From NCBI GenBank assembly GCA_964477265.1, contig CAYZDJ010000006.1, forward strand, positions 1-64,000: a DNA stretch of 64,000 nt, given 5' to 3'. Positions 24,396 through 32,138 of the stretch are shown here, piece by piece; the stretch's first letter is position 1; the number at the start of each line of letters is the position of its first letter. The stretch is from CAIVPM01 sp964477265. Its GTDB lineage: Bacteria > Bacteroidota > Bacteroidia > Chitinophagales > Chitinophagaceae. The position numbers and the translations under genes are program-made. Under the pieces are notes generated by a model. It ran no database searches. It was not told the origin of the DNA and worked only from the letters and a program-made list of their open reading frames with translations.

Positions 24396-24836
24396 TTATC
24401 CCTTTTTAGTTTCTGTTGTGCCTTTCAGCACTTCTCCTTCAATAGTTAATATTGTTGGCTCGGCAACACCCAAAAACTTAACAGTAACAGTTTTTGTAAA
24501 TGGACCAGGGTTAGCAGCATTATAAGTAACTTTTAAAGGACTAGTTTTTCCTTTTAAGATTGGCGACTTAGAATACTCTGGTGTAGTGCAGCCACATTGT
24601 GCAGTTGCCTGCTCAATAATTAAAGGCTTGCTACCATTGTTTTTTACAGTAAATGTAAAACTTTTAGGAGTGCCCTGCTTTATTTTTCCAAAACTATGTT
24701 TCATCTTATCGAAACTAACAATACCTGGTGTTGCTGTTGTTGCAGCAGGTGCTGCAGGTGTTACTTGCTTTTGCTGTGCATTAGCACCAACACTTAAACA
24801 ACTTAATACAACAAATGCTAAAAATATTTTCTTCAT
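24396..24836 (-). CDS. DUF1573 secreted protein
   Basis: This 146-residue exported protein has a signal peptide ending near ANAQ (residues 1-21), an Ala/Thr-rich spacer, and one DUF1573 domain. The domain is recognisable by FDKMKHSFGKIKQGTPKSFTFTVKN (quoted in part: FGKIKQGTPKSFTF) and the cysteine motif QCGCTTPEYSKSP. DUF1573 is an immunoglobulin-like fold common in Bacteroidota envelopes, without assigned activity. It directly follows a longer DUF1573 paralogue (34-bp gap), so both are probably one operon ended by the hairpin at 24332-24366. Confidence 0.85.
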   Translation of the reverse strand: MKKIFLAFVVLSCLSVGANAQQKQVTPAAPAATTATPGIVSFDKMKHSFGKIKQGTPKSFTFTVKNNGSKPLIIEQATAQCGCTTPEYSKSPILKGKTSPLKVTYNAANPGPFTKTVTVKFLGVAEPTILTIEGEVLKGTTETKKG

Positions 24837-24870
24837 AAAATATTATTCGTGGCTAAAATTTATTATTTAA

Positions 24871-25587
24871 TTATTTACCTTCTGGTTTCAATTTTTCAGT
24901 TCCATTGTTTGCAGGAGCAGATTCTGTTGGTACAGTATAAGTTTCTCCTTTAAACGTTACTACTTTAGGGCTATGTCCTTTTAAAGTAACAGTTACAGAT
25001 TTTGAAAATGGTTGTCCATTACCAGGTGCTCCACCATTAAATCCTAATTTTACAACAGCAGTTTCGCCTGGCAATATTTTTTGGTTTTGTTGATACTCTG
25101 GCGTAGTACAACCACAACCAGGTTGAACCAATGTTAACTCTTGCGTTTCTTTGCTTACATTTTTAATAAACAATTCATATTTTGCTGCTTTACCTGCAGG
25201 TATTTTACCAAAGTCATATGCATCATTTTTAAATTCAAAATCTTTATTAGGGTCTACTAATGGTGCTGGTGTTGGTGCAACTTGTTGAGGCACTGGAACA
25301 TCTAACAATTGAGGATTAGGTTTCTCTGGTGTTTCTTTAATTGTTTCTACAGGTGTATTAACAACTTTTGGCATAGCTTCAACTTTTTCAGCAACTGCAG
25401 CACCTTTTTTAGCAACTGGTTTTACAGTTTTGCTTGTGGCAGCAGCAGCTTTTGTTTCTACTTTCTTTACTTCTTTTTTAGGTTGACCTTCAACCATTGC
25501 AGCAGATTTTTTTGCTTTAGAATCTGTTTGTGCAAAACCTGAAACTAGTATTACAAGTGTTGCAGACAATACGAATAATTTTTTCAT
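24871..25587 (-). CDS. DUF1573 protein with long Lys/Ala/Pro linker
   Basis: The 238-residue protein has a signal peptide (about 1-20), a low-complexity segment of some 90 residues rich in Lys, Ala, Val and Pro, and one DUF1573 domain (about 115-215) with YDFGKIPAGKAAKYELFIKN (quoted in part: FGKIPAGKAAKYELF) and PGCGCTTPEYQQNQ. The linker looks like a flexible spacer across the periplasm or peptidoglycan. The domain aligns with the downstream 146-residue protein, including GCTTPEY, indicating an old tandem duplication. Function unknown. Confidence 0.85.
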   Translation of the reverse strand: MKKLFVLSATLVILVSGFAQTDSKAKKSAAMVEGQPKKEVKKVETKAAAATSKTVKPVAKKGAAVAEKVEAMPKVVNTPVETIKETPEKPNPQLLDVPVPQQVAPTPAPLVDPNKDFEFKNDAYDFGKIPAGKAAKYELFIKNVSKETQELTLVQPGCGCTTPEYQQNQKILPGETAVVKLGFNGGAPGNGQPFSKSVTVTLKGHSPKVVTFKGETYTVPTESAPANNGTEKLKPEGK

Positions 25588-25687
25588 AACTATATTTTTT
25601 AACGATGTAAAATTAAGTGGCGAATGTAATTCAATGAATTTAAAATAGACTTAAAAATTGTATCTTCTTTTTTCAAACATTAAGCCA

Positions 25688-25721
25688 AAAAAATAGCCGC
25701 CATTGCTGACAGCTATTTTTT
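25688..25721 (-). terminator. Terminator after the 25739-26131 gene
   Basis: A-run then ATAGC pairs with GCTAT and a T-run around an imperfect inner stem. It sits 18 bases past the stop codon on the minus strand. The rest of 25588-25687 is AT-rich, without other features. Confidence 0.65.
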
Positions 25722-25738
25722 AAACACTTTTTAATATT

Positions 25739-26131
25739 TTACTTACAGTCTTTTATTGCCATATACACAACATAACCTTCTGTATCAAATTCAATAATTC
25801 CTTTACAACCATTTGTTGGATTTAAAGTGTAAATGAAAGTTGACTTTTTAACAGCAACATTTGGTTCACCAAGCAATTCAACTACATCACTATAAGTAGT
25901 GTATTGCACAACCAAATTTGGGGTTTTGGGGTTAGTACTTACTCTGGCAGACTTTACTTTTATTGAGCTTTGCAACTGTTCAAACAGGCTTAACCTATTA
26001 CTATTTCTTGACATTTTAAAAAATGTGCTATTTTGCTTAACATCAGTTTTTTTAACATCATTTTCGCCAGTTTTGGCATTAACAAACATGATGACACTTG
26101 CCAATGGCACTACAAAAAATAACTTTTTCAT
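25739..26131 (-). CDS. Secreted hypothetical protein with BamE/SmpA-like hints
   Basis: This 130-residue protein has a signal peptide (about 1-19, ending VNA). A Lys/Asn-rich stretch follows, then a compact C-terminal half with YSDVVELLGEPNVAVKKSTFIYTL, quoted in part as VVELLGEPN, and a late GCKGIIEFDTEGYVVYMAIKDC. A DxxxLLGxPx turn followed by Tyr-rich strands and a GYV strand is reminiscent of BamE/SmpA-like small outer-membrane proteins, but it has no lipobox and the similarity is only suggestive. Two cysteines near the end could form a disulfide. It has its own terminator and no operon partner. Confidence 0.6.
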   Translation of the reverse strand: MKKLFFVVPLASVIMFVNAKTGENDVKKTDVKQNSTFFKMSRNSNRLSLFEQLQSSIKVKSARVSTNPKTPNLVVQYTTYSDVVELLGEPNVAVKKSTFIYTLNPTNGCKGIIEFDTEGYVVYMAIKDCK

Positions 26132-26299
26132 TTGTTGCGATAGATTTAATTTAAGGGTTTTCGCAAGAAGTAATATTCAACTCCTCTAAAGCAGGAAATA
26201 AACAAGATATGCAACCAAAACGCTAAACGAAAAAAAATATTGCATTTGGCTTAAAAAAACTATAGAAAATACGTTTTATTTACAACATACTTTTGCCAA

Positions 26300-27361
26300 A
26301 TGGTCATAGCAATAAATGCAATTACGTTGCATCAATCACAACTTGAATTTTATACATATCTTAAAAAAGTATTTGAGCAAATTGCTGAAGAAAACAACAA
26401 TCATCAATTTATATTTATTAATGATAAAAATGCAGATAGAGATTTAAAAATAAATGCCAATTGCTCTACAATAAAAATAAATACTGCGTCGAAAAAAGGA
26501 TTGCAATTATTGTATTTGCTTAACATTAAAATGCCTCAAATTTTAAAAAAAAACAAGGTTGATATTGTCATTAACATTAACGATGTTTTTGTTTCATCTG
26601 ATACACCACAAATACAAATTGTTGAAAGTTTGAACAGCAAAGACAAGAAGAACAACTTTAATAAAGTCAAATACATAATTTGTTTTTCTGATTATATAAA
26701 AACTAACATCATTGAACAATATAAAATTGATACATCTAAAATTGATAAACTAAATATTGTCACTGCTTACGAAAAGCATGAGTTAACTTTTGAGAAAGCC
26801 ATGCAGGTAAAAGATGGTTATGCAGATGGCAGGGAATATTTTCTTTTTAATGCAAATGGCTTATTGGTTAATGAGATAATAGATTTTTTAAAGTCGTTTT
26901 CAATATTTAAAAAATGGCAAAACAGCAATATGAAATTGCTATTGCTAAACAATACTAACGTCAATGAAAATATTTTAGAAAGCAAATTGGAAACATACAA
27001 ATACAAGGATGATGTTATTTTGTTAAACAATATAAATGAGTCTGCAATGCTTGATATCATTGCAGCATGCTATTGCTTTATTGATATAAAAAGCCACCAG
27101 CATTTGCCAATATTTTTGCTGCAAGCAATTAATAGCAAGGTTTCTGTTATTTGTGCAAACAATAATTTTATTAAAGAAATAGTAGGTGACTCTGTTTTAT
27201 ATGTTGATAGCTCAGACACAAATGAAATAGCTGATAAAATGAAATTAATTTACAGAGATGAAAATTTAAGAAGCAATTTAATAAGTGCTGCTAGCAACAA
27301 AATTGAACCATTGAAATTGCAAGACACAGCACAGCAATTATGGAATATTATTTCAACTTAA
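26300..27361 (+). CDS. Divergent GT4-like glycosyltransferase
   Basis: The 353-residue protein has the two-Rossmann layout of GT-B glycosyltransferases. The C-terminal half contains a nucleotide-sugar-binding-like region (EYFLFNANGLLVNEIIDFLKSF onward) and the typical ending PIFLLQAINSKVSVICANNNFIKEIVGDSVLYVD followed by IADKMKLIYRDENLR (quoted in parts). The acidic residue that normally lies in ExxACG/EAMAxG here falls in IFLLQAINSKV, so the E-x7-E motif is not intact. It may be a poorly active or specialised transferase. It is upstream of gldC but separated by that gene's own promoter; no acceptor can be inferred. Confidence 0.6.
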   Translation: MVIAINAITLHQSQLEFYTYLKKVFEQIAEENNNHQFIFINDKNADRDLKINANCSTIKINTASKKGLQLLYLLNIKMPQILKKNKVDIVININDVFVSSDTPQIQIVESLNSKDKKNNFNKVKYIICFSDYIKTNIIEQYKIDTSKIDKLNIVTAYEKHELTFEKAMQVKDGYADGREYFLFNANGLLVNEIIDFLKSFSIFKKWQNSNMKLLLLNNTNVNENILESKLETYKYKDDVILLNNINESAMLDIIAACYCFIDIKSHQHLPIFLLQAINSKVSVICANNNFIKEIVGDSVLYVDSSDTNEIADKMKLIYRDENLRSNLISAASNKIEPLKLQDTAQQLWNIIST

Positions 27362-27377
27362 GTAAACAAATAGAACA

Positions 27378-27406
27378 TTGATATAAACACCAACCTTTTA
27401 CATTTG
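27378..27406 (+). promoter_or_regulatory. Promoter of gldC
   Basis: TTG (27378-27380), an 18-base spacer, then TACATTTG (27399-27406), an exact TAnnTTTG. The start codon is only 11 bases further on, so the leader would be very short. Confidence 0.6.
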
Positions 27407-27416
27407 CAAAAAAAAA

Positions 27417-27767
27417 ATGCATAAATCTAACATAAATATTAATGTGCACTTAGACGATAATAAGGTGCCACAACAAATAACATGGAATGCAACAGACAGC
27501 ACTGCAAATATGGAGCAGGCAGCAAAATCAATGATGCTAGCCTTTTGGGATAGTGCAGATAAAAGTGCCTTGCGTATTGACCTTTGGACAAAAGACATGA
27601 TGGTTGATGAAATGGCAGACTTTTTTTATCAAACTTTTATGGGAATGGCAGATACCTATGACAGAGCTACACATAATACAGAATTGGTTGCTGACATGAA
27701 GAATTTTGCAAAAAGCTTTTACAAGAAATTTAAAGACCAGCAACTAAAAGAAAACAAAGCAAGTTAG
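27417..27767 (+). CDS. gldC: Gliding motility-associated protein GldC
   Basis: The 116-residue cytoplasmic protein matches GldC: a SNININVHLDDNKVPQQITWNATDS start, EQAAKSMMLAFWD, and DLWTKDMMVDEMADFFYQTFMGMADTYDRAT (each recognisable, quoted in part). In Flavobacterium johnsoniae GldC improves gliding but is not strictly required. Its presence fits the several T9SS cargo proteins in the window, since gliding adhesins are secreted by T9SS. A good promoter lies immediately upstream and yqeY follows after 40 bases. Confidence 0.9.
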   Translation: MHKSNININVHLDDNKVPQQITWNATDSTANMEQAAKSMMLAFWDSADKSALRIDLWTKDMMVDEMADFFYQTFMGMADTYDRATHNTELVADMKNFAKSFYKKFKDQQLKENKAS

Positions 27768-27807
27768 ATTTCTGATTCTTAATTTTAAATTTCTAATTTA
27801 AACAAAT

Positions 27808-28266
27808 ATGAACTTAGAGCAACAAGTAATGGGCGAAATGAAAGAGGCAATGAAAGCTAAAGATGAAGCTGCCTTGCGAGGATTGAGAGCTATTAAAGCT
27901 GAAATAATTAAAGCAAAAACTGAACCAGGGGCTGGTGGAGAAATTACAGCTGAAGGCGAATTGAAATTGTTACAAAAAATTGTTAAGCAAAGACGCGATA
28001 GCCTTGAAATATTTACACAACAAAATCGTGCAGACCTTGCCCAAAAAGAACAAGAAGAGATTGCAATTATTGAAAAGTTTTTACCAAAGCAGTTAAGCAG
28101 TGATGAAATAAAAGCAGAGCTTGTAAAAATTATTGCTGAAGTTGGTGCATCATCTCCTGCTGATATGGGAAAAGTTATGGGCGTTGCCACTAAACAACTT
28201 GCTGGAAAAGCTGATGGCAAAATTGTGAGTGGATTGGTGAAAGAATTGCTTGCACCAAAAGCTTAA
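27808..28266 (+). CDS. GatB/YqeY domain protein
   Basis: The 152-residue helical protein is a YqeY family member. It has LEQQVMGEMKEAMKAKDEAALRGLRAIKAEI at the N-terminus (quoted in part: MKEAMKAKDEAALRGLR), the QRRDSLEIF motif (here KQRRDSLEIFTQQNR) and a C-terminal tRNA-binding-like YqeY tail with FLPKQLSSDEIKAELV and ADMGKVMGVATKQLAGKADGKIVSGLVK (quoted in part: GKVMGVATKQL). The fold resembles the tail of GatB and often co-occurs with amidotransferase genes; a tRNA-related role is suspected. cvpA starts one base after its stop. Confidence 0.9.
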   Translation: MNLEQQVMGEMKEAMKAKDEAALRGLRAIKAEIIKAKTEPGAGGEITAEGELKLLQKIVKQRRDSLEIFTQQNRADLAQKEQEEIAIIEKFLPKQLSSDEIKAELVKIIAEVGASSPADMGKVMGVATKQLAGKADGKIVSGLVKELLAPKA

Positions 28267-28267
28267 T

Positions 28268-28795
28268 ATGTTTATAGATGTCATTTTTTTATTTGCAATA
28301 ATTGCTGCTTTTGTTAAAGGTTACAGCAAAGGGTTAATTGTTGCAGTATTTTCTTTCATTGCAGTAATAGTTGGTTTGGCTGCTGCATTAAAATTATCAT
28401 CAAGTGTTGCAACTTGGTTACAAAAAAGTACTAATATCTCAAGCTATTGGTTGCCCTTTTTATCATTTGCGTTAGTAATGATTGGTGTTATTTTTTTGGT
28501 AAAAATGGGGGCAAGATTTGTAGAAAAAACAGTACAGTTTGCAATGATGGGTTGGTTAAATAAAATTGGTGGAATACTTATGTATGCTGCATTGTACACA
28601 AGCATTTTAAGTGTAGTTTTATTTTATTGTAATAAAATGAACTTGATAAAGCCAGAAACATTTGCAGCGTCAAAATCTTATGGTTTTATTCAACCCTGGG
28701 CACCAAAAATTATAGCAGGTTTTGGAAAAGTAATTCCAATGTTTAAAGATGTATTTCAACAGTTGGAAAGTTTTTTTGCAAGCAAAATCTCATAA
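28268..28795 (+). CDS. CvpA family membrane protein
   Basis: This 175-residue protein begins at the ATG at 28268, one base after the yqeY stop; the frame is open further upstream inside yqeY, but that would add only overlap. It has four hydrophobic helices (about 1-17, 19-39, 58-77, 98-121), matching CvpA, with MFIDVIFLFAIIAAFVKGYSKGL as the conserved first helix and turn (quoted in part: FVKGYSKGL). CvpA was named from colicin V production and is linked to envelope homeostasis. It forms an operon with gldC and yqeY. Confidence 0.85.
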   Translation: MFIDVIFLFAIIAAFVKGYSKGLIVAVFSFIAVIVGLAAALKLSSSVATWLQKSTNISSYWLPFLSFALVMIGVIFLVKMGARFVEKTVQFAMMGWLNKIGGILMYAALYTSILSVVLFYCNKMNLIKPETFAASKSYGFIQPWAPKIIAGFGKVIPMFKDVFQQLESFFASKIS

Positions 28796-28803
28796 AAACA
28801 AAA

Positions 28804-28844
28804 GCCACAGATGCTCAATTACTTTTAATCTGAACATCTGTGGC
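28804..28844. terminator. Terminator-like hairpin derived from a CACAGAT repeat
   Basis: GCCACAGATG (28804-28813) pairs perfectly with CATCTGTGGC (28835-28844) around a 21-base loop. It lies between two convergent genes (stops at 28795 and 28859). The sequence belongs to the same CACAGAT-type family seen near 2570, 34562 and 56286, so a repeat relic may have been recruited as a terminator. Confidence 0.6.
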
Positions 28845-28858
28845 ATTAACATAATTTG

Positions 28859-29404
28859 TTAATCTTCTTTACCACTTTTATCTCCAACAAACCAATCTTC
28901 TTTATATCTAAATAAAACATTAAAAGTCGTAAGGCTTCCGTAGCAACGAGTAATATATTGCTGAATATTTACTTTTTCTTCATCGCTTAATTTTTTATTG
29001 CTGTTAATGTTTTGTTCAAGCACTCTAAGCCTGTCTCTCAACATTACTATTTTATGAAAAAAATCCTCAACAGGAATTTCTTTTGGCTTTAAAGTTTTAT
29101 CAAAAGGTTGCAACAACATAGTTCCTTTTTGCCAACGTTCGCCCAAATAAACTGTTTCCTGCAAGCCACCCCACATCTTCAAAATTTTTAATAAAGATTT
29201 TTCAACTTCATCTGTTGTTTCAATTTCTGATGAAACATTTTCTGGCATAATTTCATCAAGTAAATTATCAGTTTTATCAATTTCTTTAATACCAACATTT
29301 ATAAAAGAGATTAGATAAGTTGCATACTTAATACCAACAATTACACCTGGTCCATGTTGTTGATGTGTAAGTCTTGTGCCTATTCCTAAAAGAGTTTGTT
29401 CCAT
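28859..29404 (-). CDS. Hypothetical protein with CarD/Tudor-like N-terminus
   Basis: The 181-residue protein is not a family I can name. Residues 1-40 (GIGTRLTHQQHGPGVIVGIKYATYLISF) resemble the small beta-barrel seen in CarD and at the C-terminus of PcrA/UvrD-type proteins: a hydrophobic 'G-x-RVxHxxxGxGxV' turn followed by strands. This suggests contact with RNA polymerase or other proteins. Residues 65-160 are mostly helical and charged. It lies downstream of the DUF4954 gene, 81 bases after its stop, and may share its transcript. Confidence 0.5.
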   Translation of the reverse strand: MEQTLLGIGTRLTHQQHGPGVIVGIKYATYLISFINVGIKEIDKTDNLLDEIMPENVSSEIETTDEVEKSLLKILKMWGGLQETVYLGERWQKGTMLLQPFDKTLKPKEIPVEDFFHKIVMLRDRLRVLEQNINSNKKLSDEEKVNIQQYITRCYGSLTTFNVLFRYKEDWFVGDKSGKED

Positions 29405-29485
29405 ATTATTTGTTTATAGTTTGTTGTTTTTAGTGCATTTAGTATTTATTAAAGAAAATGGTTAAAGCCTTGCAATACAAATTAT

Positions 29486-31705
29486 TTATAGTTTAAAATT
29501 TTTCTTTATAACATTAATTGCTTTTACAAATTTTTCTGTTTCGGCTTTTTGTTCTTTAATGAAAGCATTGTCAGCAAAGCTTCCAAGCACATTATTCATT
29601 TCAATTTCATTGTCATAAACCATTTTTCTAAACTCGCTGCTATAATCTTTTTCACGAGATGACTCAATGCTTTTTGTTATCCATTTTTTTGTATCAATAG
29701 CCTGGCTTAACAAATTTGAAAATAATTTTGAGTCTATTTTTTTTATAGAATGTATTGCATAAAAAATACTTAAAGCATGTTGCAATTTTTGTGTTTCATA
29801 ATTACTATTTGCATTTTTATAAAACAAATGCACTTCGTCCCAACTCTTTATTTTATTGGTTTTTATCCTGCTCTTTAACATTTCTACATCTGTCGAACGC
29901 ATCAATTGCCCACCAATATTTTGCCAGTCAGTTGGCTTGGCAGCAGGCAACTTTTTCAAAACCTCATCAATACTCCTTGTTTTATCATCATTAACAAAAT
30001 TCACCAAACAATTAACTGTATAATAATTAATAAGGTTTAAAAAAATATGATACGCATTATTAACTTTTAGTAATACAGCCTTACGTTTATTGTTTTCAAA
30101 AATATTTCCATCAACTTCAATTTCATTACAAAAAGCATCCTTTGCCAATAATAATTCTTTGCCTTTTTTTATACATTGATCTTTTATTAAAGGCAAACTA
30201 TTTTTTGCATGAAACGCTTTGCCCACAAGCTCTTCAAGCAATGTAACTGATGAATATATTTCGTTAATTGTATCTGGTGCAAGGCTTGAATATTCCAGAT
30301 GCTGAATCTTTTCAACACGCTTATCCCTGTCAAAATATTTCCATTCATTACGAGCCAGTGCATACATATTATACATGAACCAATATGCAGGCATTATTAC
30401 TAATTTATCATTTGCAACATCGTTGCCTACCAACGAAAAAGGAATAGAAATATTCAATTCATTGCTATAATCTCCTTTAGCAACAATTGTAAAGCTTGCA
30501 AACTTTGAATTGTGTTTTAAACTAACGCACAAGCCTGGCCAAAAACCACGTCCAGCAATAATTTCACCATCGGCACCACGAGAATTATGATTACTACCAA
30601 CAGTTGCACCTGCTGCCAAATTGCTTTGTCCATATAACAATGCAGCACATAAAAAAGAGTTGTTATGATGTTGTTCGTGAGAAGAAAAAATTAAAGCGTT
30701 CAATACCTCGCAGCACGATATTGTTGAGTTGTAGCCCAAGTAAGAATTAATTAATCTAGCCCCATACTTTAGTTGAGAATGATTGGCAGTAATAAAGCGA
30801 ACTGCCTTTACGCCATAAAAAATTCTGCATCCATAACCTACAATTCCATTAACTAATTCACAGCCTTCGCCTATCTGTGTTCTGCCTTCATTGTCTCCAC
30901 TGTTAATGGTTAAGTTTTTTAACTTATTTGCACCTTTTATATAAGCATCTTCACCAACCCACACATCTTTTATGCTTGCACTATTTTTAATAATTGTTCT
31001 GCTACCAACTTTTCCATAAAACCCTCTTGTTGTAGTAAACTTTTTTTCAGTTAATTCCTTTAGCTTGTTTAGTAATTCTTCATCATCTCTATACTTACTC
31101 CATAAGTAAGCATCGCCAGGCTGCATACCATTAAATGGCAACACTTTTCTTCCTGCATTTTCGTTACATATTTCCAGCCACACACGCTTGCTTTCTTCTT
31201 CTCCATCTTTTACCAAACCATTGCCAAACTTGGCTGTGCTGCTGGTTACCATTTCATTTATGTTAACCAAAATTACTTCATCGCCAATAATGTAATGTGA
31301 CAAATAGTTAACATTATCTACAACTACATTGTCACCAAAATCGCAACTGATAATATTGCTATTATATAAGCCAACAGGAGTTGTTAAATCGCTAAAGGTT
31401 AAAGTAATTGATTCAAGTTTTCCAATTCTTATCAAGCCATTAAACTTGCAATTCTTTACTAATTCAGGGTTAAACAATTCACTTACATAAATATTTCTCC
31501 AGTCGTCACTTGTGTTGCTATTACGCACAAGCACTTCAATTTCATAAGCAGTCAAATGCCTGAAACTCTTGCTGCTTCTATGTTGCATGTTCCTCAAATA
31601 ATATTCATCTTTTCCTTTCGGCAAATATTCCTTAGCAATAAAATCGTAGCCCAATTTTGCAATAGGCGATTTATAAATTATATTTTTAGTAATTGTACTT
31701 GGCAT
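29486..31705 (-). CDS. DUF4954 family protein
   Basis: The 739-residue protein matches DUF4954, a large Bacteroidota/spirochaete family. Its middle (about 200-430) shows hexapeptide-like turns (YGKVGSRTIIKNSASIKDVWVGEDAYI, KNLTINSGDN, GEGCELVNGIVGYGCRIFYG), suggesting a left-handed beta-helix like those in sugar-nucleotide acyl- and pyrophosphorylases. The region GATVGSNHNSRGADGEIIAGRGFWPG is strongly conserved-looking. The C-terminal half is helical. No activity is established. I start it at the ATG at 31705; an upstream ATG at 31747 in frame would only translate the TTGAGAATTG repeat (MRIISQFSIFNSQL), which is unlikely to be coding. Confidence 0.8.
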   Translation of the reverse strand: MPSTITKNIIYKSPIAKLGYDFIAKEYLPKGKDEYYLRNMQHRSSKSFRHLTAYEIEVLVRNSNTSDDWRNIYVSELFNPELVKNCKFNGLIRIGKLESITLTFSDLTTPVGLYNSNIISCDFGDNVVVDNVNYLSHYIIGDEVILVNINEMVTSSTAKFGNGLVKDGEEESKRVWLEICNENAGRKVLPFNGMQPGDAYLWSKYRDDEELLNKLKELTEKKFTTTRGFYGKVGSRTIIKNSASIKDVWVGEDAYIKGANKLKNLTINSGDNEGRTQIGEGCELVNGIVGYGCRIFYGVKAVRFITANHSQLKYGARLINSYLGYNSTISCCEVLNALIFSSHEQHHNNSFLCAALLYGQSNLAAGATVGSNHNSRGADGEIIAGRGFWPGLCVSLKHNSKFASFTIVAKGDYSNELNISIPFSLVGNDVANDKLVIMPAYWFMYNMYALARNEWKYFDRDKRVEKIQHLEYSSLAPDTINEIYSSVTLLEELVGKAFHAKNSLPLIKDQCIKKGKELLLAKDAFCNEIEVDGNIFENNKRKAVLLKVNNAYHIFLNLINYYTVNCLVNFVNDDKTRSIDEVLKKLPAAKPTDWQNIGGQLMRSTDVEMLKSRIKTNKIKSWDEVHLFYKNANSNYETQKLQHALSIFYAIHSIKKIDSKLFSNLLSQAIDTKKWITKSIESSREKDYSSEFRKMVYDNEIEMNNVLGSFADNAFIKEQKAETEKFVKAINVIKKNFKL

Positions 31706-31707
31706 TA

Positions 31708-31736
31708 ATTGAGAATTGAAAATTGAAAATTGAGAA
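31708..31736. repeat. Left TTGAGAATTG repeat flanking the four-helix-bundle gene
   Basis: ATTGAGAATTGAAAATTGAAAATTGAGAA consists of imperfect 9-10 bp units. An inverted related block lies at 32114-32138 on the other side of the 31744-32094 gene. Confidence 0.6.
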
Positions 31737-31743
31737 ATAATCC

Positions 31744-32094
31744 TCAATTATTCTTTGTTGTTTTAACTATGCTTACTAATAATTTCGTTAATTCTTCAGC
31801 ATTGGCATAAATAGATTGATATTCTTCATCGTTTATAAAATAGGTTTCTTTTAAAAGTATAAGCCAGTAAAGTGTTTCATTAGCTTCTTTTAATGCAATA
31901 TTCATTTTGTTTAAAAAGTCAGCACCAGATTGCCCATGTTCAGCTTCCCTTATCAATGCTCCTATTGCTGTGCCACTTCTTAAAAGTTGTTTTGAAAGCA
32001 CATATTCTTTTTTGCTATCGCATAAATATTTGTAAAGGTTTACTACTCGTATGGCAAATGCTAAACTTTTAGTTGCTACAATATTTTCTTTCAT
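31744..32094 (-). CDS. Four-helix-bundle protein (23S rRNA intervening-sequence family)
   Basis: The 116-residue all-helical protein matches the four-helix-bundle family (TIGR02436-like) first found inside rRNA intervening sequences. Its motifs are KSLAFAIRVVNLYKYL, LSKQLLRSGTAIGALIREAEHGQS (quoted in part: QLLRSGTAIGALIREAE), DFLNKMNIALKEANETLYWL and a closing ELTKLLVS. Function is unknown; members scatter through Bacteroidota genomes outside rRNA. Here it is bracketed by inverted TTGAGAATTG-type repeats and sits between a glycosyltransferase and DUF4954, interrupting what could otherwise be one polysaccharide-related transcript. This suggests it arrived with the repeats. Confidence 0.85.
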   Translation of the reverse strand: MKENIVATKSLAFAIRVVNLYKYLCDSKKEYVLSKQLLRSGTAIGALIREAEHGQSGADFLNKMNIALKEANETLYWLILLKETYFINDEEYQSIYANAEELTKLLVSIVKTTKNN

Positions 32095-32113
32095 TATATG
32101 CAGTTAAAATTAT

Positions 32114-32138
32114 CAATTCTCAACTCTCCATTCTCAAC
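32114..32138. repeat. Right inverted TTGAGAATTG repeat
   Basis: CAATTCTCAACTCTCCATTCTCAAC read on the other strand is GTTGAGAATGGAGAGTTGAGAATTG, the same unit as at 31708-31736 in inverted orientation. It overlaps the last codon and the stop of the upstream glycosyltransferase gene (stop at 32134). Confidence 0.6.

Noticed and set aside
28250..28267. Earlier start for the CvpA-family gene
   Set aside because: The extra six residues overlap the end of yqeY, and the conserved first helix begins at the ATG at 28268.
31706..31747. N-terminal extension of the DUF4954 protein
   Set aside because: It is encoded by the TTGAGAATTG repeat and is not family-like; the ATG at 31705 is preferred.
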